Part shown: positions 1-9,786 of the stretch, piece after piece | Position numbering within the stretch: position 1 is the stretch's first letter | How the letters are laid out: every line of letters begins with the position of its first letter | Assembly (NCBI GenBank): GCA_039720395.1 | Contig: CM077832.1 | Location: 14,326,966 to 14,390,965 of the forward strand | Length of the DNA stretch: 64,000 nt | Origin: Liquidambar formosana | Lineage: Eukaryota > Streptophyta > Magnoliopsida > Saxifragales > Altingiaceae | Direction: 5' to 3' | Program-made: the position numbers and the translations under genes | The notes under the pieces: generated by a model | Told to the model about the DNA's origin: nothing | Seen by the model: only the letters and a program-made list of their open reading frames with translations | The model's database searches: none

Positions 1-160
1 TACATCGAACTTCGTTCGATAAAAGGTCTTCCTATACTATGCCAATGACAACTGGCGAATAGTACGAGGTATCCATAGCTTACATCGAACTTCGTTCAAT
101 GAAAGGTCTTCCCATACTATGCCAGTGACAACTGGCGAATAGTACGAGGTATCCATTATG
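1..160. repeat. 80-bp tandem repeat, two copies
   Basis: Positions 1-80 and 81-160 are near-identical 80-bp units starting TACATCGAACTTCGTTC. Each unit contains a small palindrome around TCGAACTTCGTTCGA. The array may continue left of the window. It lies in the 3' region of element A, where Tat elements are known to carry variable tandem repeats. Confidence 0.9.
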
Positions 161-640
161 CCATCAAGGCTATCCCAAAATATAAGAAAGATACATCCTT
201 CTCATATTCAAACCATCAAGGTTATCATTCAAATATCATAACACGAGAAAGATTACGTCCTTCTCTTGCTCAAACCGTCAAGGTTATCACTCAATTGTCA
301 AGGTAATTTACATAATACGAGAAAGATCACGTCCTTCTCTTGCTCAAATCAATCAAGGTAAACACATACCCCAGGAAGCCATCAAGGCTATCTCAAAACA
401 TGAGAAAGATACATCCTTCTCATATTCAAATCATCAAGGTTATCATGGTAGTCACATAACACGAGAAAGATCACATCCTTCTCTTGCTTAAGTCAATCAA
501 GGTAAACACATACCACAGGAAGCCATCAAGGCTGTCTCAAAACATGAGAAAGATACATCCTTCTCATATTCAAATCATCAAGGTTATCATGTAATCATGA
601 GAAAGATTGCATCTTTCTCTCACTAATTCATCAAGACAGA
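161..640. repeat. Degenerate higher-order tandem repeat (about 70-bp subunits)
   Basis: A short motif GAGAAAGATACATCCTTCTC and its variants, itself an imperfect inverted repeat, recurs about every 70 bp, each time followed by CATCAAGGTTATCA. A longer unit starting CCATCAAGGCT occurs at 161, 379 and 523, giving a 144-bp higher-order period between the last two. It is non-coding and part of the element A 3' region. Confidence 0.85.
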
Positions 641-1064
641 GGTAAGCTTCTACTTACCAACACACAACAAGTTCACCAAGTCATCTCACATGGAGGCTAC
701 TCATGCCTCAACTCAAACACCAACTCATATAGGAGACACAATTATCTCATGAAAGCAATCATTCACATGCATATAGGGAAGGTATCTTTATCCCAAATGA
801 CAACAAATCATAGTGACATAGGAGGGAATTCATCCCTAACAATCAAAACCATATGCATAGAGAGGGTTGTTCAACCCTACTAGCATGCCATGCCCACACA
901 AGGGCCACCAATGCAATCTCATTCAAATCATTTCATGTCAAACAATGTCAAGGTATTTATTCATTTTTCAACTCGGAACAAGCTTGAGATTTCATCTCAA
1001 AGAAGGTTCAAAAGCGCGAATAGGCGAGCAAAGGCCAAACGAGCGCAACGGAGCGAGCAAGGGG
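641..1064. other. Spacer in element A 3' region
   Basis: A/C-rich non-coding sequence between the tandem repeats and the first hairpin. I see no gene or clear motif. The last 60 bases (AGGCGAGCAAAGGCC and so on) resemble the sequence flanking the other hairpin copies near 4310 and 15985. Confidence 0.5.
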
Positions 1065-1140
1065 GGGTGACCACCTGGCTGGTGGTGGCTTGCCGCCCAA
1101 GCCCAGGCGGCTTGCCGCCCCATGCTGGGCGGTTACCCGA
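1065..1140. repeat. GC-rich double-stem hairpin, copy 1
   Basis: It starts GGGTGACCACC and ends GGTTACCCGA, with inner arms GGCTTGCCGCCC and GGCGGCTTGCCGCC. It is a diverged relative of the hairpins at 4362-4441 and 16052-16131. It lies about 300 bp upstream of the ATG of the plus-strand plant-mobile-domain gene. Confidence 0.85.
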
Positions 1141-1438
1141 GGCTAGGGTCCTCAAAATTCTGGGTTTTTAAACCCTTGACCCCCCATATGTGCATTCAAG
1201 CCTCCAAGCTCGAAAATAGAGAGCTTCTCTCTCTAGAACTCACTCCATCCTTCTCCAAATTCTCACATACATATTCTCAATCAAAGTTTCCCTTGCAATT
1301 CAAGTTGTGTGCATGAAATAGCATCAAGAACAAGTCATTCAACAACAAAAACAAGCATCAATCATCAAGTTGCAAGATCAAATTCATCATCTTTCTTATC
1401 AAACCCATTTTTCTCACATACAAGCTCAACCACCAACA

Positions 1439-4109
1439 ATGGCTTCTAGCAATGATTCCAACATCAAGTATCCATATTATGTGATCAAGAATACATACAA
1501 GGCACCAATCTATGATGCATCCCAAGACAAAGTGTTGCTTGAACCTAAGAAGCATCTCTCATACCTCCATTCCCAACATGAGGTTAGTTCTTCCCAACTT
1601 AACATGTTTATCTTGAAATCTTGATTTCTATTGGATAAAATGCATTCCCATGATCTTCTTTTGATTGTTTTTATCATTGTTAAGCCAAGTTCATTGATTT
1701 GGCAAGGATTGAATGTGTAAAAAGCTTGTTTCCCAATGCTTGAGAAAAGATGCCCACCAAGTGTTTGATAAAATGCCAAAGAGACAAAAACATATTCAAT
1801 TCTTGAAAAATCAATTGGTTTGCATTGTAGAACCAAGTCATATGGTTTTGGCAAGGATTTGATATGCAAAAATATTTCATTTCAATGCTTGAAAACAAGT
1901 CACACACCAAGTGTTCGATAAAATGCCCGAAAGGCAAAACCATGTTCAATCCTTACAAAATCAATGAATTTGAATACACAAAGTCATGGGCATTCATTTC
2001 TAATTCATTTCATGAATCAAAACCCAAATTTTAAAACTTTTGGAAAACCACTTGAAATCAATTATCAATGTATGCCCAATATCTCTATGTTTTCAATGCT
2101 AACTCAATACACAATCTTTTGACATAGCCCGACTTCCAAAGTCTCCGTACAAGGACATCAATAAAGGGGCTCATCTCATGGTGGAGATATATGGAACATG
2201 CCCAACCACGTGCTCGCAAGATAGTAAAGAAGGCGGATTTTGGGCCTTTCCTAGATGCTCTATGGAACGAGCAATGGGATAGGCAAGCATTGTTTGCCTT
2301 GACAGAGCTATGGTGGGACACCACCAACACTTTCCATTTTAGCTTCGGGGAGATGACCATGACTCCTAAGGATTTCACCATGATAACTGGGTTGAGCTTG
2401 AAAGGCAAGCGCTTGGAATACTATGAACAAGCCAACATGGATCAGAACTATATAGTAGCCCTACTCGGGGTTGAAGCGGAATTAAGCCCAAAAGGTGTGC
2501 GCCGTACTTGGCTCTACAACACCTTTGCCACTGAAGAAGAGAGTGAGGGGACGGATCCCCAATACATTGTGAGAGCTTTCTTGCTCTACATGATTTCATG
2601 CACCTTCTTTGCGGGCACCAATGACATGGCTCGACTTGAGTTGCTAGCTAGCATGGAAGATGCGAACAAAATTGGGAGATACAATTGGGGTGGGGCTGCT
2701 TTCGCAACCATGTATCGCTCCATGACTGACATGTCCCGAGGAGTTGCAAAGAACTTTGGGGGACTTCCTTTCGTTTGGGAGGTAACAAAGAACATTCAAT
2801 TCTCTATTATTTCCCGAAACTTAACACATACATGATTTCCTCTATATTTTTTCTTTTGATTTTCCACAGATATGGTACTACGAGTACCTGAACATGTGTC
2901 GCCCAACTCTTGCTAGTGATGCCATGTTATGGCCCATTCTTCAGAATTACACTCCAACTTGCTTGGCTACAAGAGCCTCCAATCGTCATGATTATGCCCA
3001 TGCAAGGGCATATCTTGCTAGCTTGACTGCTGATATGGTAAAATATCTCTTTCTCTTTTTATCCTTTTTTATCTTTTTTCTCATTTTTTCATTTCAAACT
3101 CAACAGGTGGAATGGGATCCATGGAGGCTATGGGAGCATAGGCTACCTGAGAAGTACTCCTCTTGTTTGGAGTTGACAAGCAAAAGGGTCCTTTTTGAAG
3201 GCCCCACAGGTAGATGCTGGTATCTTGGGGAACGAGTCCTGAGACAAGTCCACGGAAATATGAATGCAGCTGTGACACCTTCTATGCCACCAGAGAACAT
3301 GAGGCACACTTGCCACCTAGTGGGGGATGAACTAGAAGAAGCTCTGAGGGGTTGGGATGCTGAGGGATTCACCTCCCCTCGCATAGAATACACTGCCTTC
3401 TGTCGACAATATCTGATGAATCCTAGGGTCACTGGTCTCCTACCTCAAGGGGTGAGCTCCCCACACTCTTAAACTTTTTTTTAAGATTATAAGAAAGACT
3501 CCATTTGACAAGTGTTTGAATTTCAAGGCCGACGGGCAAGGGGACACAGCTCCACAGTTGGATCTGCCACTGGGATGACTTACAATGACGAGGATGAGGA
3601 CCTTGAAGGAAATCAACCTCCGCCCCTCCCACAACTAAATTGGTATGTAAACTTGTGCAGTGGGACAAAATTTGTGAAGACTGACATTACCCATCCACCA
3701 TTCGATGAATATCCCAAGATCGATCCATATTATGAGAATGTGAGTTCTAAACTCCTATCTTCTTGAAATTGGATTCTCTCATTATTGTTAACCATGTTTA
3801 TACTTTCCTAGGTTCCACGGGAGTATGCCCAGGAATGCATTGAACTCAGTGAAGGATTGAGGAGGGATCTTGTGCGAATGAGTTTAGAGAACTCAGTTCT
3901 AGAAGCACGCTTAAATCCCCAAGTGAGTGAGATCATCTTATTAGCTTTCAACTAGGATTGGCACCATTACCCTCCTAACTCATTATCTTTGTTTGCAACA
4001 GGCATCATCATCTCATCCACCACAGGATATGCCCCCTTCTAGAGCACCTCGTTCAGGTCATGATGGAGCTGGGCCAAGTCGAAAGAGAAGGCCCACGGGA
4101 AATCATTGA
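1439..4109 (+). CDS. Antisense plant-mobile-domain (PMD) gene inside element A, seven exons, possibly broken
   Basis: Predicted exons: 1439-1582, 2128-2781, 2870-3037, 3107-3451, about 3528-3739, 3812-3922 and 4002-4109 (stop TGA), about 580 aa. GT and AG borders are canonical and most junctions are phase 0. Exon 2 carries a PMD-type core (FHFSFGEMTMTPKDFTMITGL), exon 3 begins IWYYEYLNMC and exon 4 VEWDPWRLW, all typical of the family (MAIN/MAIL1 relatives and transposon-borne copies). The C-terminus is basic (RKRRP) and could be a nuclear signal. Exon 4 ends in phase 0, but no acceptor gives the matching frame for exon 5, so this copy probably has a one-base shift there. The gene runs opposite to gag-pol. 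Plant MAIN and MAIL1 act in gene expression and TE silencing; the role of this copy is unknown. Confidence 0.7.
1583..2127 (+). other. Predicted intron 1 of the antisense PMD gene
   Basis: Donor GTTAGT follows codon 48 and acceptor ACATAG precedes CCC GAC TTC. Both sides are phase 0 and the joined frame is open. The 545-nt intron is T- and A-rich and contains a direct repeat (AAGCATTG, AAACATGTT and AAATGCCAAAGAG-like stretches near 1680 and 1900). No other gene is seen in it. Confidence 0.6.
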
Positions 4110-4361
4110 GTTTCACTCACCTCTTGTTAGGAATGTTGGAACCTTTCTATCTATCTTGTTATGTATTAATTAGGAATTTCAATTCCCAACTGTGAACTCC
4201 TATTACGGATACTTGATGAATCTATGTTGAACTTTATTGCAATGATATGATCTTGTATTGTGTGAAAAACGGGCTTAAATCAAGCACAAAAAAGTCAAAA
4301 CATCACCAAAGGGCCAAACGAAGGCATAACAAGGCAAAAATGGGCGAAACAAAGCGGTGGC

Positions 4362-4441
4362 CTCGGGTGACCACCTGGGGCTGGGCGGCTAGCCGCCTGG
4401 GCCCAAGCGGCTAGCCGCCCAGGCCTGGGTGGTCACCCGAG
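4362..4441. repeat. GC-rich double-stem hairpin, copy 2
   Basis: The outer stem of 14 bp pairs 4362-4375 with 4428-4441 (CTCGGGTGACCACC). The inner stem of 16 bp pairs 4381-4396 with 4407-4422 (CTGGGCGGCTAGCCGC). Both stems are perfect. The loop is about 10 nt, with small internal loops between the stems. It stands out as a GC island in AT-rich sequence. A TATA box lies 88 bp downstream and the DUF7745-like ATG 144 bp downstream. Confidence 0.95.
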
Positions 4442-4528
4442 CCCGAAGCGGTGTTTCGCCTGATTTTAGGAAACTTCCCATTTTGACGGGATTCCACCTT
4501 CCAAAACACGGATTTCCGAATTTTTTCC

Positions 4529-4535
4529 TATAAAA
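4529..4535 (+). promoter_or_regulatory. TATA box for the antisense DUF7745-like gene
   Basis: CTATAAAAGC sits 50 bp upstream of the ATG at 4585 and just after hairpin copy 2. The short interval contains no upstream ATG. The spacing suits a plant pol II promoter with a short leader. Confidence 0.6.
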
Positions 4536-4584
4536 GCACATCCAAGGGGTCTCAAACCCTACCTACATTCATTGAGAGAAAGTT

Positions 4585-5871
4585 ATGGAAGCCCTAGACA
4601 AGCTCTTGAGTGATTTTCTGAAAGTTATGAGTGTGGAGGCAAGGAAGGAGTTCAAACGCTACTGCTTGGATCCATTGTTTTCTTTGATGCATGTGAAGCT
4701 TGAAACCACTCTTCTTACTGCTGCTACATATTTTTGGGATCCCCAACTTCATGTATTCCGTTTCAACTATGAAGAGCTATGCCCAACAATGGAGGAATTC
4801 TGCGCTTTGTATGGAGTTTCACCTGTAGGACCTTTCATCCTCCCTACTCCACGCTCAAGTTACTTGATTTCCTTCTCCAACTTCCTTGGGATTTCTCAAC
4901 AAGAGGCCTCCATATTTGTGAAGGATCACATGGTGAACCTCATGGAAATAGCAACTTCCTTTTTGGCTCATGATAGCAAAGGTACCTTGAATTTCAACCT
5001 TCCTACTCAACATGCTCTTGCTTTCTGTTTGATTGGTCGCTTCCTTATATCCACGGGGACTCTCTATGTCCCTATTCAAATTTGTGAACTGATCCCTTTT
5101 CTTCTTGAACACAACAACCTGATTCCCATGGTGCTAGCTGAAACCCTCAATAGCTTAGACAAAGCTCATGATAACCCACAAGCCCCATTAGGAGGGAGCC
5201 CCATTCTACTGCAGATGTGGCTTCTTGAAAGGCTTAATTTCTTATCTCCTGCCATCATTAACCCGTACAAACCCCAACATTATTGTTGCCGTCGAGTTGA
5301 ACTTCCTGGTCAATTTTCTTTGAGGGAATGGTTAGGCTACTTCCAAACTCTCTCATGGAGAAACATTAAGTGGTTTGTCTCCATATGGGGATGCAAAGAA
5401 CAAATTCTTCTTCGAACTTCTGGGTGTGCTATGGTCAAGCTTATAGGGTTGAGATCAACTTCCTTCTATTGGACTTCAAGAATCCTTCGTCAACTGGGTG
5501 CCATGCAAACCATACCTACTTCTGTGGTATTTGATCATTCTATCGAACCTGTGGGCCCCACAATGGTTAAGTGGGCCAAGACTAGATGGACTGACCAACT
5601 GAAACTGACTCGAGTTGAAAACACTGATGGGCCTTATGTCATGAGCCCTGAATACAAGACATGGTTGAAGACTAGCTTGGGTGAAAGAGAAACCCTACGC
5701 AGGGAAAGGATTTATGACCTTATCAAGGACACAAGACTTGGATTTTGCAGGGAAGACATTCTGGAAGCAGTGGAAGCAGCACATGCTCATGACTTGCGAA
5801 AGAAGCGAAGACTTGAAAGAAAGGAGAAAAAAGCAAACCAAGAGACTCTGAAGAAGAACAAAAAGACTTGA
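4585..5871 (+). CDS. Antisense DUF7745-like (PMD-related) protein inside element A, 428 aa
   Basis: A single uninterrupted ORF of 428 aa. The N-terminal half has the pattern YFWDPQLHVFRFNYEELCPT followed by MEEFCALYGV, which parallels the WWDTTNTFHFSFGEMTMTPKDF core of the PMD gene next to it. This type of protein is annotated as DUF7745 in plant genomes and is common near Ty3/gypsy elements. The C-terminus, from about residue 370, is charged and helical, with lysine and arginine clusters (KKRRLERKEKKANQETLKKNKK) suggesting nuclear or nucleic-acid contact. It has its own TATA box and hairpin upstream and faces the pol gene, whose stop is 357 bp away. The open frame in an element whose gag is broken is notable. 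Function unknown; the DUF7745 name is from memory of the family pattern. Confidence 0.7.
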   Translation: MEALDKLLSDFLKVMSVEARKEFKRYCLDPLFSLMHVKLETTLLTAATYFWDPQLHVFRFNYEELCPTMEEFCALYGVSPVGPFILPTPRSSYLISFSNFLGISQQEASIFVKDHMVNLMEIATSFLAHDSKGTLNFNLPTQHALAFCLIGRFLISTGTLYVPIQICELIPFLLEHNNLIPMVLAETLNSLDKAHDNPQAPLGGSPILLQMWLLERLNFLSPAIINPYKPQHYCCRRVELPGQFSLREWLGYFQTLSWRNIKWFVSIWGCKEQILLRTSGCAMVKLIGLRSTSFYWTSRILRQLGAMQTIPTSVVFDHSIEPVGPTMVKWAKTRWTDQLKLTRVENTDGPYVMSPEYKTWLKTSLGERETLRRERIYDLIKDTRLGFCREDILEAVEAAHAHDLRKKRRLERKEKKANQETLKKNKKT

Positions 5872-6055
5872 AGACTTTAGAAATAGGATATCTATGGCAT
5901 GTCAATAGTTCTTTTGTCTAACACCAATAAATTGCTATGTCAATCAATTAGTTCTAAATGAATTGCCAATAATAATTTAATTTTGAGATTTGTTGTTGTG
6001 GTGTTGTTTGGACCGCACCCAAGGTAACTTTATGGGTTGCCTACGTATCCCCATC

Positions 6056-6145
6056 CTTTTTCTTTTCTTTTTTTTTTTTTCTTTTTTTCTTTTTTTCTTT
6101 TTTTTCTTTTTTTTTTCTTTCTTCTTTTTTTTTTTTTTTTTTTTA
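6056..6145 (-). other. Extended polypurine tract (plus strand T-rich) between pol and antisense genes
   Basis: About 90 bp of almost pure T with a few C on the plus strand, which is an A/G tract on the coding strand of element A, lies between the pol stop (6228) and the DUF7745-like stop (5871). It could be an internal polypurine tract or simply the convergent 3' ends. It does not abut an LTR, so it is not the priming tract for plus-strand synthesis. Confidence 0.5.
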
Positions 6146-6227
6146 GGAATGGGGAATCAGGCCCTCGTAGTTCAAATGCCTTAACTTTTGCCTAGGCCGC
6201 CCTGATGGGTTTTCAACCTAGCAGGCC

Positions 6228-9200
6228 TTACACATAATACTTCTTCAATTGATCCAAATTGGTAGGGCGAGCGAACTCAATTCCATCCAAATCCATGAGG
6301 CGAATAGCCCCTGCTGGTAATATCTCCTTGATAACATACGGGCCACCCCAACTTGGCTTGAACTTCCCTCGTGGATCAAAAATTGGAGCTCTGATTTCTT
6401 TCAACACCAAATCCCCTGTCTTCAAACCTCGGTCTTTGACATGCTTGTTGAATGCTCTTGCAACCCTTCGCTGATATCCCTGCACATGATACAAGGCCCT
6501 CAATCGCCTTTCATCGAGCAATGCCAGCTCATCATAACGGTTCTTAACCCAATCTGCTTCTGCTATCTGACTCTCTATGGCAACTCGTAGTGACGGTACC
6601 TCCAACTCAATAGGCAAAACAGCCTCCATCCCATACACCAAAGAATAGGGGGTAGCCCCTGTTGACGATCTCACAGATGTTCTATAGCCCCACAAGGCTA
6701 AGGGTAACTTCTCATGCCAATCAGTGTAAGTGTCAGCTGTTTTCTGTAATATCTTCTTAACATTCTTGTTGGCGGCCTCCACTGCTCCATTAGTCTGCGG
6801 GCGATATGGGGAGGATAGATGGTGCACTATGTTGTATTTTTGCAAAAGCTCTTTGGTTTCTTTCTGAAAGTGCTGGCCATTGTCTGAAATGATCTCATGG
6901 GGTACCCCATATCTGTAGATGATGTTGAGCTGTATGAACTGCGCTACCTTCTTGGCATTCAGGGTCTTGAAAGATGCTGCCTCTACCCACTTAGTGAAGT
7001 AATCGATAGCTACCAAGATGTACTCATGCCCGTTGGAGGCTTTCGGCTTAATCTGCCCAATTATATCTATTCCCCATACTGCAAACGGCCAAGGCGATGA
7101 CATGCTTGTCAAAGGCATGGAGGGCAAGTGTTGTCCATTAGCAAAGACTTGACATTTGTGACACTTCTTGACATGTGCATGGCAATCTCTCTCCATTGTG
7201 GACCAATAGTAGCCCAACCTCATGATTTTCTTGGCTAGCATATAACCATTCATGTGCGGTGCTCCAACTCCTTCATGGATTTCACTAACAAGACGTTTGG
7301 CTTTTTCCTCGGTGACACACAACAGATGGACCCCATCGAATGACCTTCGGTATAGCTTTCCTCCACACAAAACATAGTGACTAGCTAGCCTCCTCAGAGT
7401 TCTCCTATCAGCGCGGGATGCTCCTTCCGGATATTCCCTTTCCTTGATGAATTTCATGATGTCATAGTACCAGGGATGGCCATCCTTTACCTCTCCTTCT
7501 CGAATAGAGCAGCAATACACAGGTTTTTCTCTACATTCTATCACCAATGGTTTTACATTCCCACCATCCGGGATTTCCACCATAGAAGCTAGAGTTGCCA
7601 AAGCATCGGCGAACTGATTCTTATTTCTTGACAAATAATTGAACTCTATTTCCACAAACTCCTTAGTCAAAGCTTCTAAGTATGCATGATACGGCAGCAG
7701 CTTTTCATCACGAGTCTTCCACTCTCCCTTTATCTGGCAGATAATCAGTGCTGAATCTCCGAAAACTTCTAACTCTTTGATCCCCAATTCTAGTGCAGCT
7801 TCCAATGCAAGGATGCAGGCTTCATACTCAGCAATGTTGTTGGTTGCTTCAAACCCTAACTTAACCGCCAATGGTGTGAATGCTTCTTCGGGTGAAACTA
7901 GTAGGACTCCTATCCCATACCCTCTTTTATTTGCAGATCCATCAAAGTAAACCTTCCAGACCTTCTTTCCAATCTCCAGGACATCCTCATCGGGGAATTG
8001 ATCATTGAATTGTTCTGATGACGCCACAGGGCAGCTAGCCAAGTAATCTGCAATGACACTTCCTTTTACTGACTTCTGTGTTACATACTTTATGTCAAAT
8101 TCATTAAGAAGAATCGACCATCGGGCAGTTCTGTAGGACAAGACCGGCCTTTCTATCAGGTACTTCAGTGGGTCCATTCGGCTTATCAAGAAAACCTCAT
8201 ACGACATCATGTAGTGACGTAGTTTCTGAGTTGCCCATACCAAAGCCACACAAGCCTTCTCTATGGCATTGTACTTCACCTCATAGTCTGTCATCTTCTT
8301 GCTTAAGTAGTAAATGGCATTCTCCTTTTTTGACCCCTCAAGGTACTGAGCTAGCATAGCTCCCGTCGCGGTTTCATTGACCGTCAAGTATAACAATAAC
8401 GGTTCACCTTGTCGCGGGGGAACTAGAATTGGTGGATTACTCAAATACCTTTTGATAGTCTCAAAGGCTCCTTGACATTCTTCATTCCATACCTTCGGCA
8501 CACCCTTCTTAAGCAACTTGAAGATCGGCTCGCACACCATAGTCAAATTAACAATGAACCTGCTTATGTACTGAATTCTCCCCAAAAACCCTCGAATCTG
8601 CTTTTCTGTGCTAGGCGGCTCCATCTCTACAATGGCCTTGATTTTTCCCGGATCGACCTCGATTCCCCTTTGAGTGATCATAAATCCTAATAACTTGCCC
8701 GCAGTGACACCAAAGGCGCATTTCTGTGGATTCAAATGCAAGTTGTACTTCTTTGCTCGCTCCAGGAATCTTTCCAGTGCCATGAAGTGTCCTTCTCGGT
8801 CCACGGACTTCACGATCATGTCGTCCACATACACTTCCACCTCCTTATGGATCATGTCATGCAGCAATGTTGTAGCAGCTCTCTGATAGGTAGCCCCGGC
8901 ATTTCTCAAACCGAACGGCATCACTTTGTAGCAATATGTTCCCCACTGTGTGATAAAGGCCGTTTTCTCCATATCTGGCGGCGCCATCTTTATCTGATTG
9001 TATCTGGAAAATCCATCCATGAAAGAGAGAAGCGCATGCCCTACAGTACTATCTACCAATACATCAATGTGGGGCAAAGGGAAATCATCCTTAGGGCTTG
9101 CTGCATTAAGATCTCGAAAATCCACACACATCCTCACTTTTCCATCCTTTTTAGGCACGGGCACTATATTGGATAACCACTCGGGATACTCCACAACCTG

Positions 9201-9606
9201 TAGGAACCCCGCATCGAGTTGCTTGGTTACTTCCTCCTTTACCTTCAATGCCCACTCGGGTTTCAATCTTCTCAATTTTTGCTTTACCGGCTTTTTAAGG
9301 GGATTGGTAGGGATGAAGTGCTGCACAATGTCTGGATCTATGCCGGGCATGTCTTCATAAGACCATGCAAAGGCCGTTATGTTGGCCTTTAGGAGGGCTA
9401 TCAGCTTTTCTCTTTCAAGTGGTGAAAGGGTTATCCCAATTTTAATTATCTTTGGCAATTCATTTGTCCCTAAATTGATTGATTCCAATTCATCCATGTT
9501 AGGTTCGGTGACACCCCTTTTCCTTCGCTCGACGAGCTCCGGGGGGACGTCATTCCTAGGATCTATATCCATGCCATAAATATCCATAGAAGAGAGAAAG
9601 GAAACA
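6228..9606 (-). CDS. pol: Element A pol: RT, RNase H, second RNase H, integrase
   Basis: The frame is open from 9701 to the stop at 6228 (1157 aa from the first ATG), but the likely start of the coding exon is the splice acceptor at 9606. Numbering from 9701: RT about 145-340 with catalytic YVDD at 291-294; RNase H about 430-555; second RNase H about 580-705 with D (FDGSA), E (AEYEA), D (FGDSA) and D (FADAL); integrase from about 790 with an HHCC zinc module (H..H..KKCHKCQ) and D, D, E residues in GIDIIG, SDNG and NGAVEAANK; the C-terminus ends in a GPY-type WGGPYVIKEI module. No internal stop is seen. It makes cDNA and inserts it into the host genome. The dual RNase H places it in the Tat clade. 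Confidence 0.95.
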
Positions 9607-9786
9607 CTGCAAGCAAACAAATGTATAAAAGAAACACACTTCATTAAAGGAACTAACAAAAAGACACAAACTTGAAAAGGAAACAAAACTTGGTGCCACA
9701 ACTATGAAACGACTCCTAACTCCACAAAGTGGGATAGGCGGACACACTTTATTGAAAGCAAAAAAGACTCTAACTAAGGAACCTAC
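9607..9786 (-). other. Predicted 180-nt intron joining gag-pro to pol
   Basis: On minus, donor GTAGGT begins at 9786, inside the codon before the gag-pro stop, and acceptor TTGCTTGCAG ends at 9607 after a T-rich tract. Removing it deletes the TAG stop (9785-9783) and joins the gag-pro frame to the pol frame without a shift: two bases remain on the donor side and one on the acceptor side. Ogre-type elements are known to use an intron between pro and pol, so unspliced RNA would give Gag-Pro and spliced RNA Gag-Pro-Pol. Confidence 0.7.

Noticed and set aside
1..640. CRISPR-like array
   Set aside because: The units are adjacent and similar throughout, without unique spacers; this is plant retrotransposon tandem repeat.
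5990..6184. Small plus-strand ORF rich in phenylalanine
   Set aside because: Translation of the T-rich tract; no biological signal.
6228..9701. Plant pararetrovirus or endogenous virus
   Set aside because: Domain order RT, RNase H, second RNase H, integrase with LTR and primer-binding site is that of Tat retrotransposons; no movement or coat protein is present.
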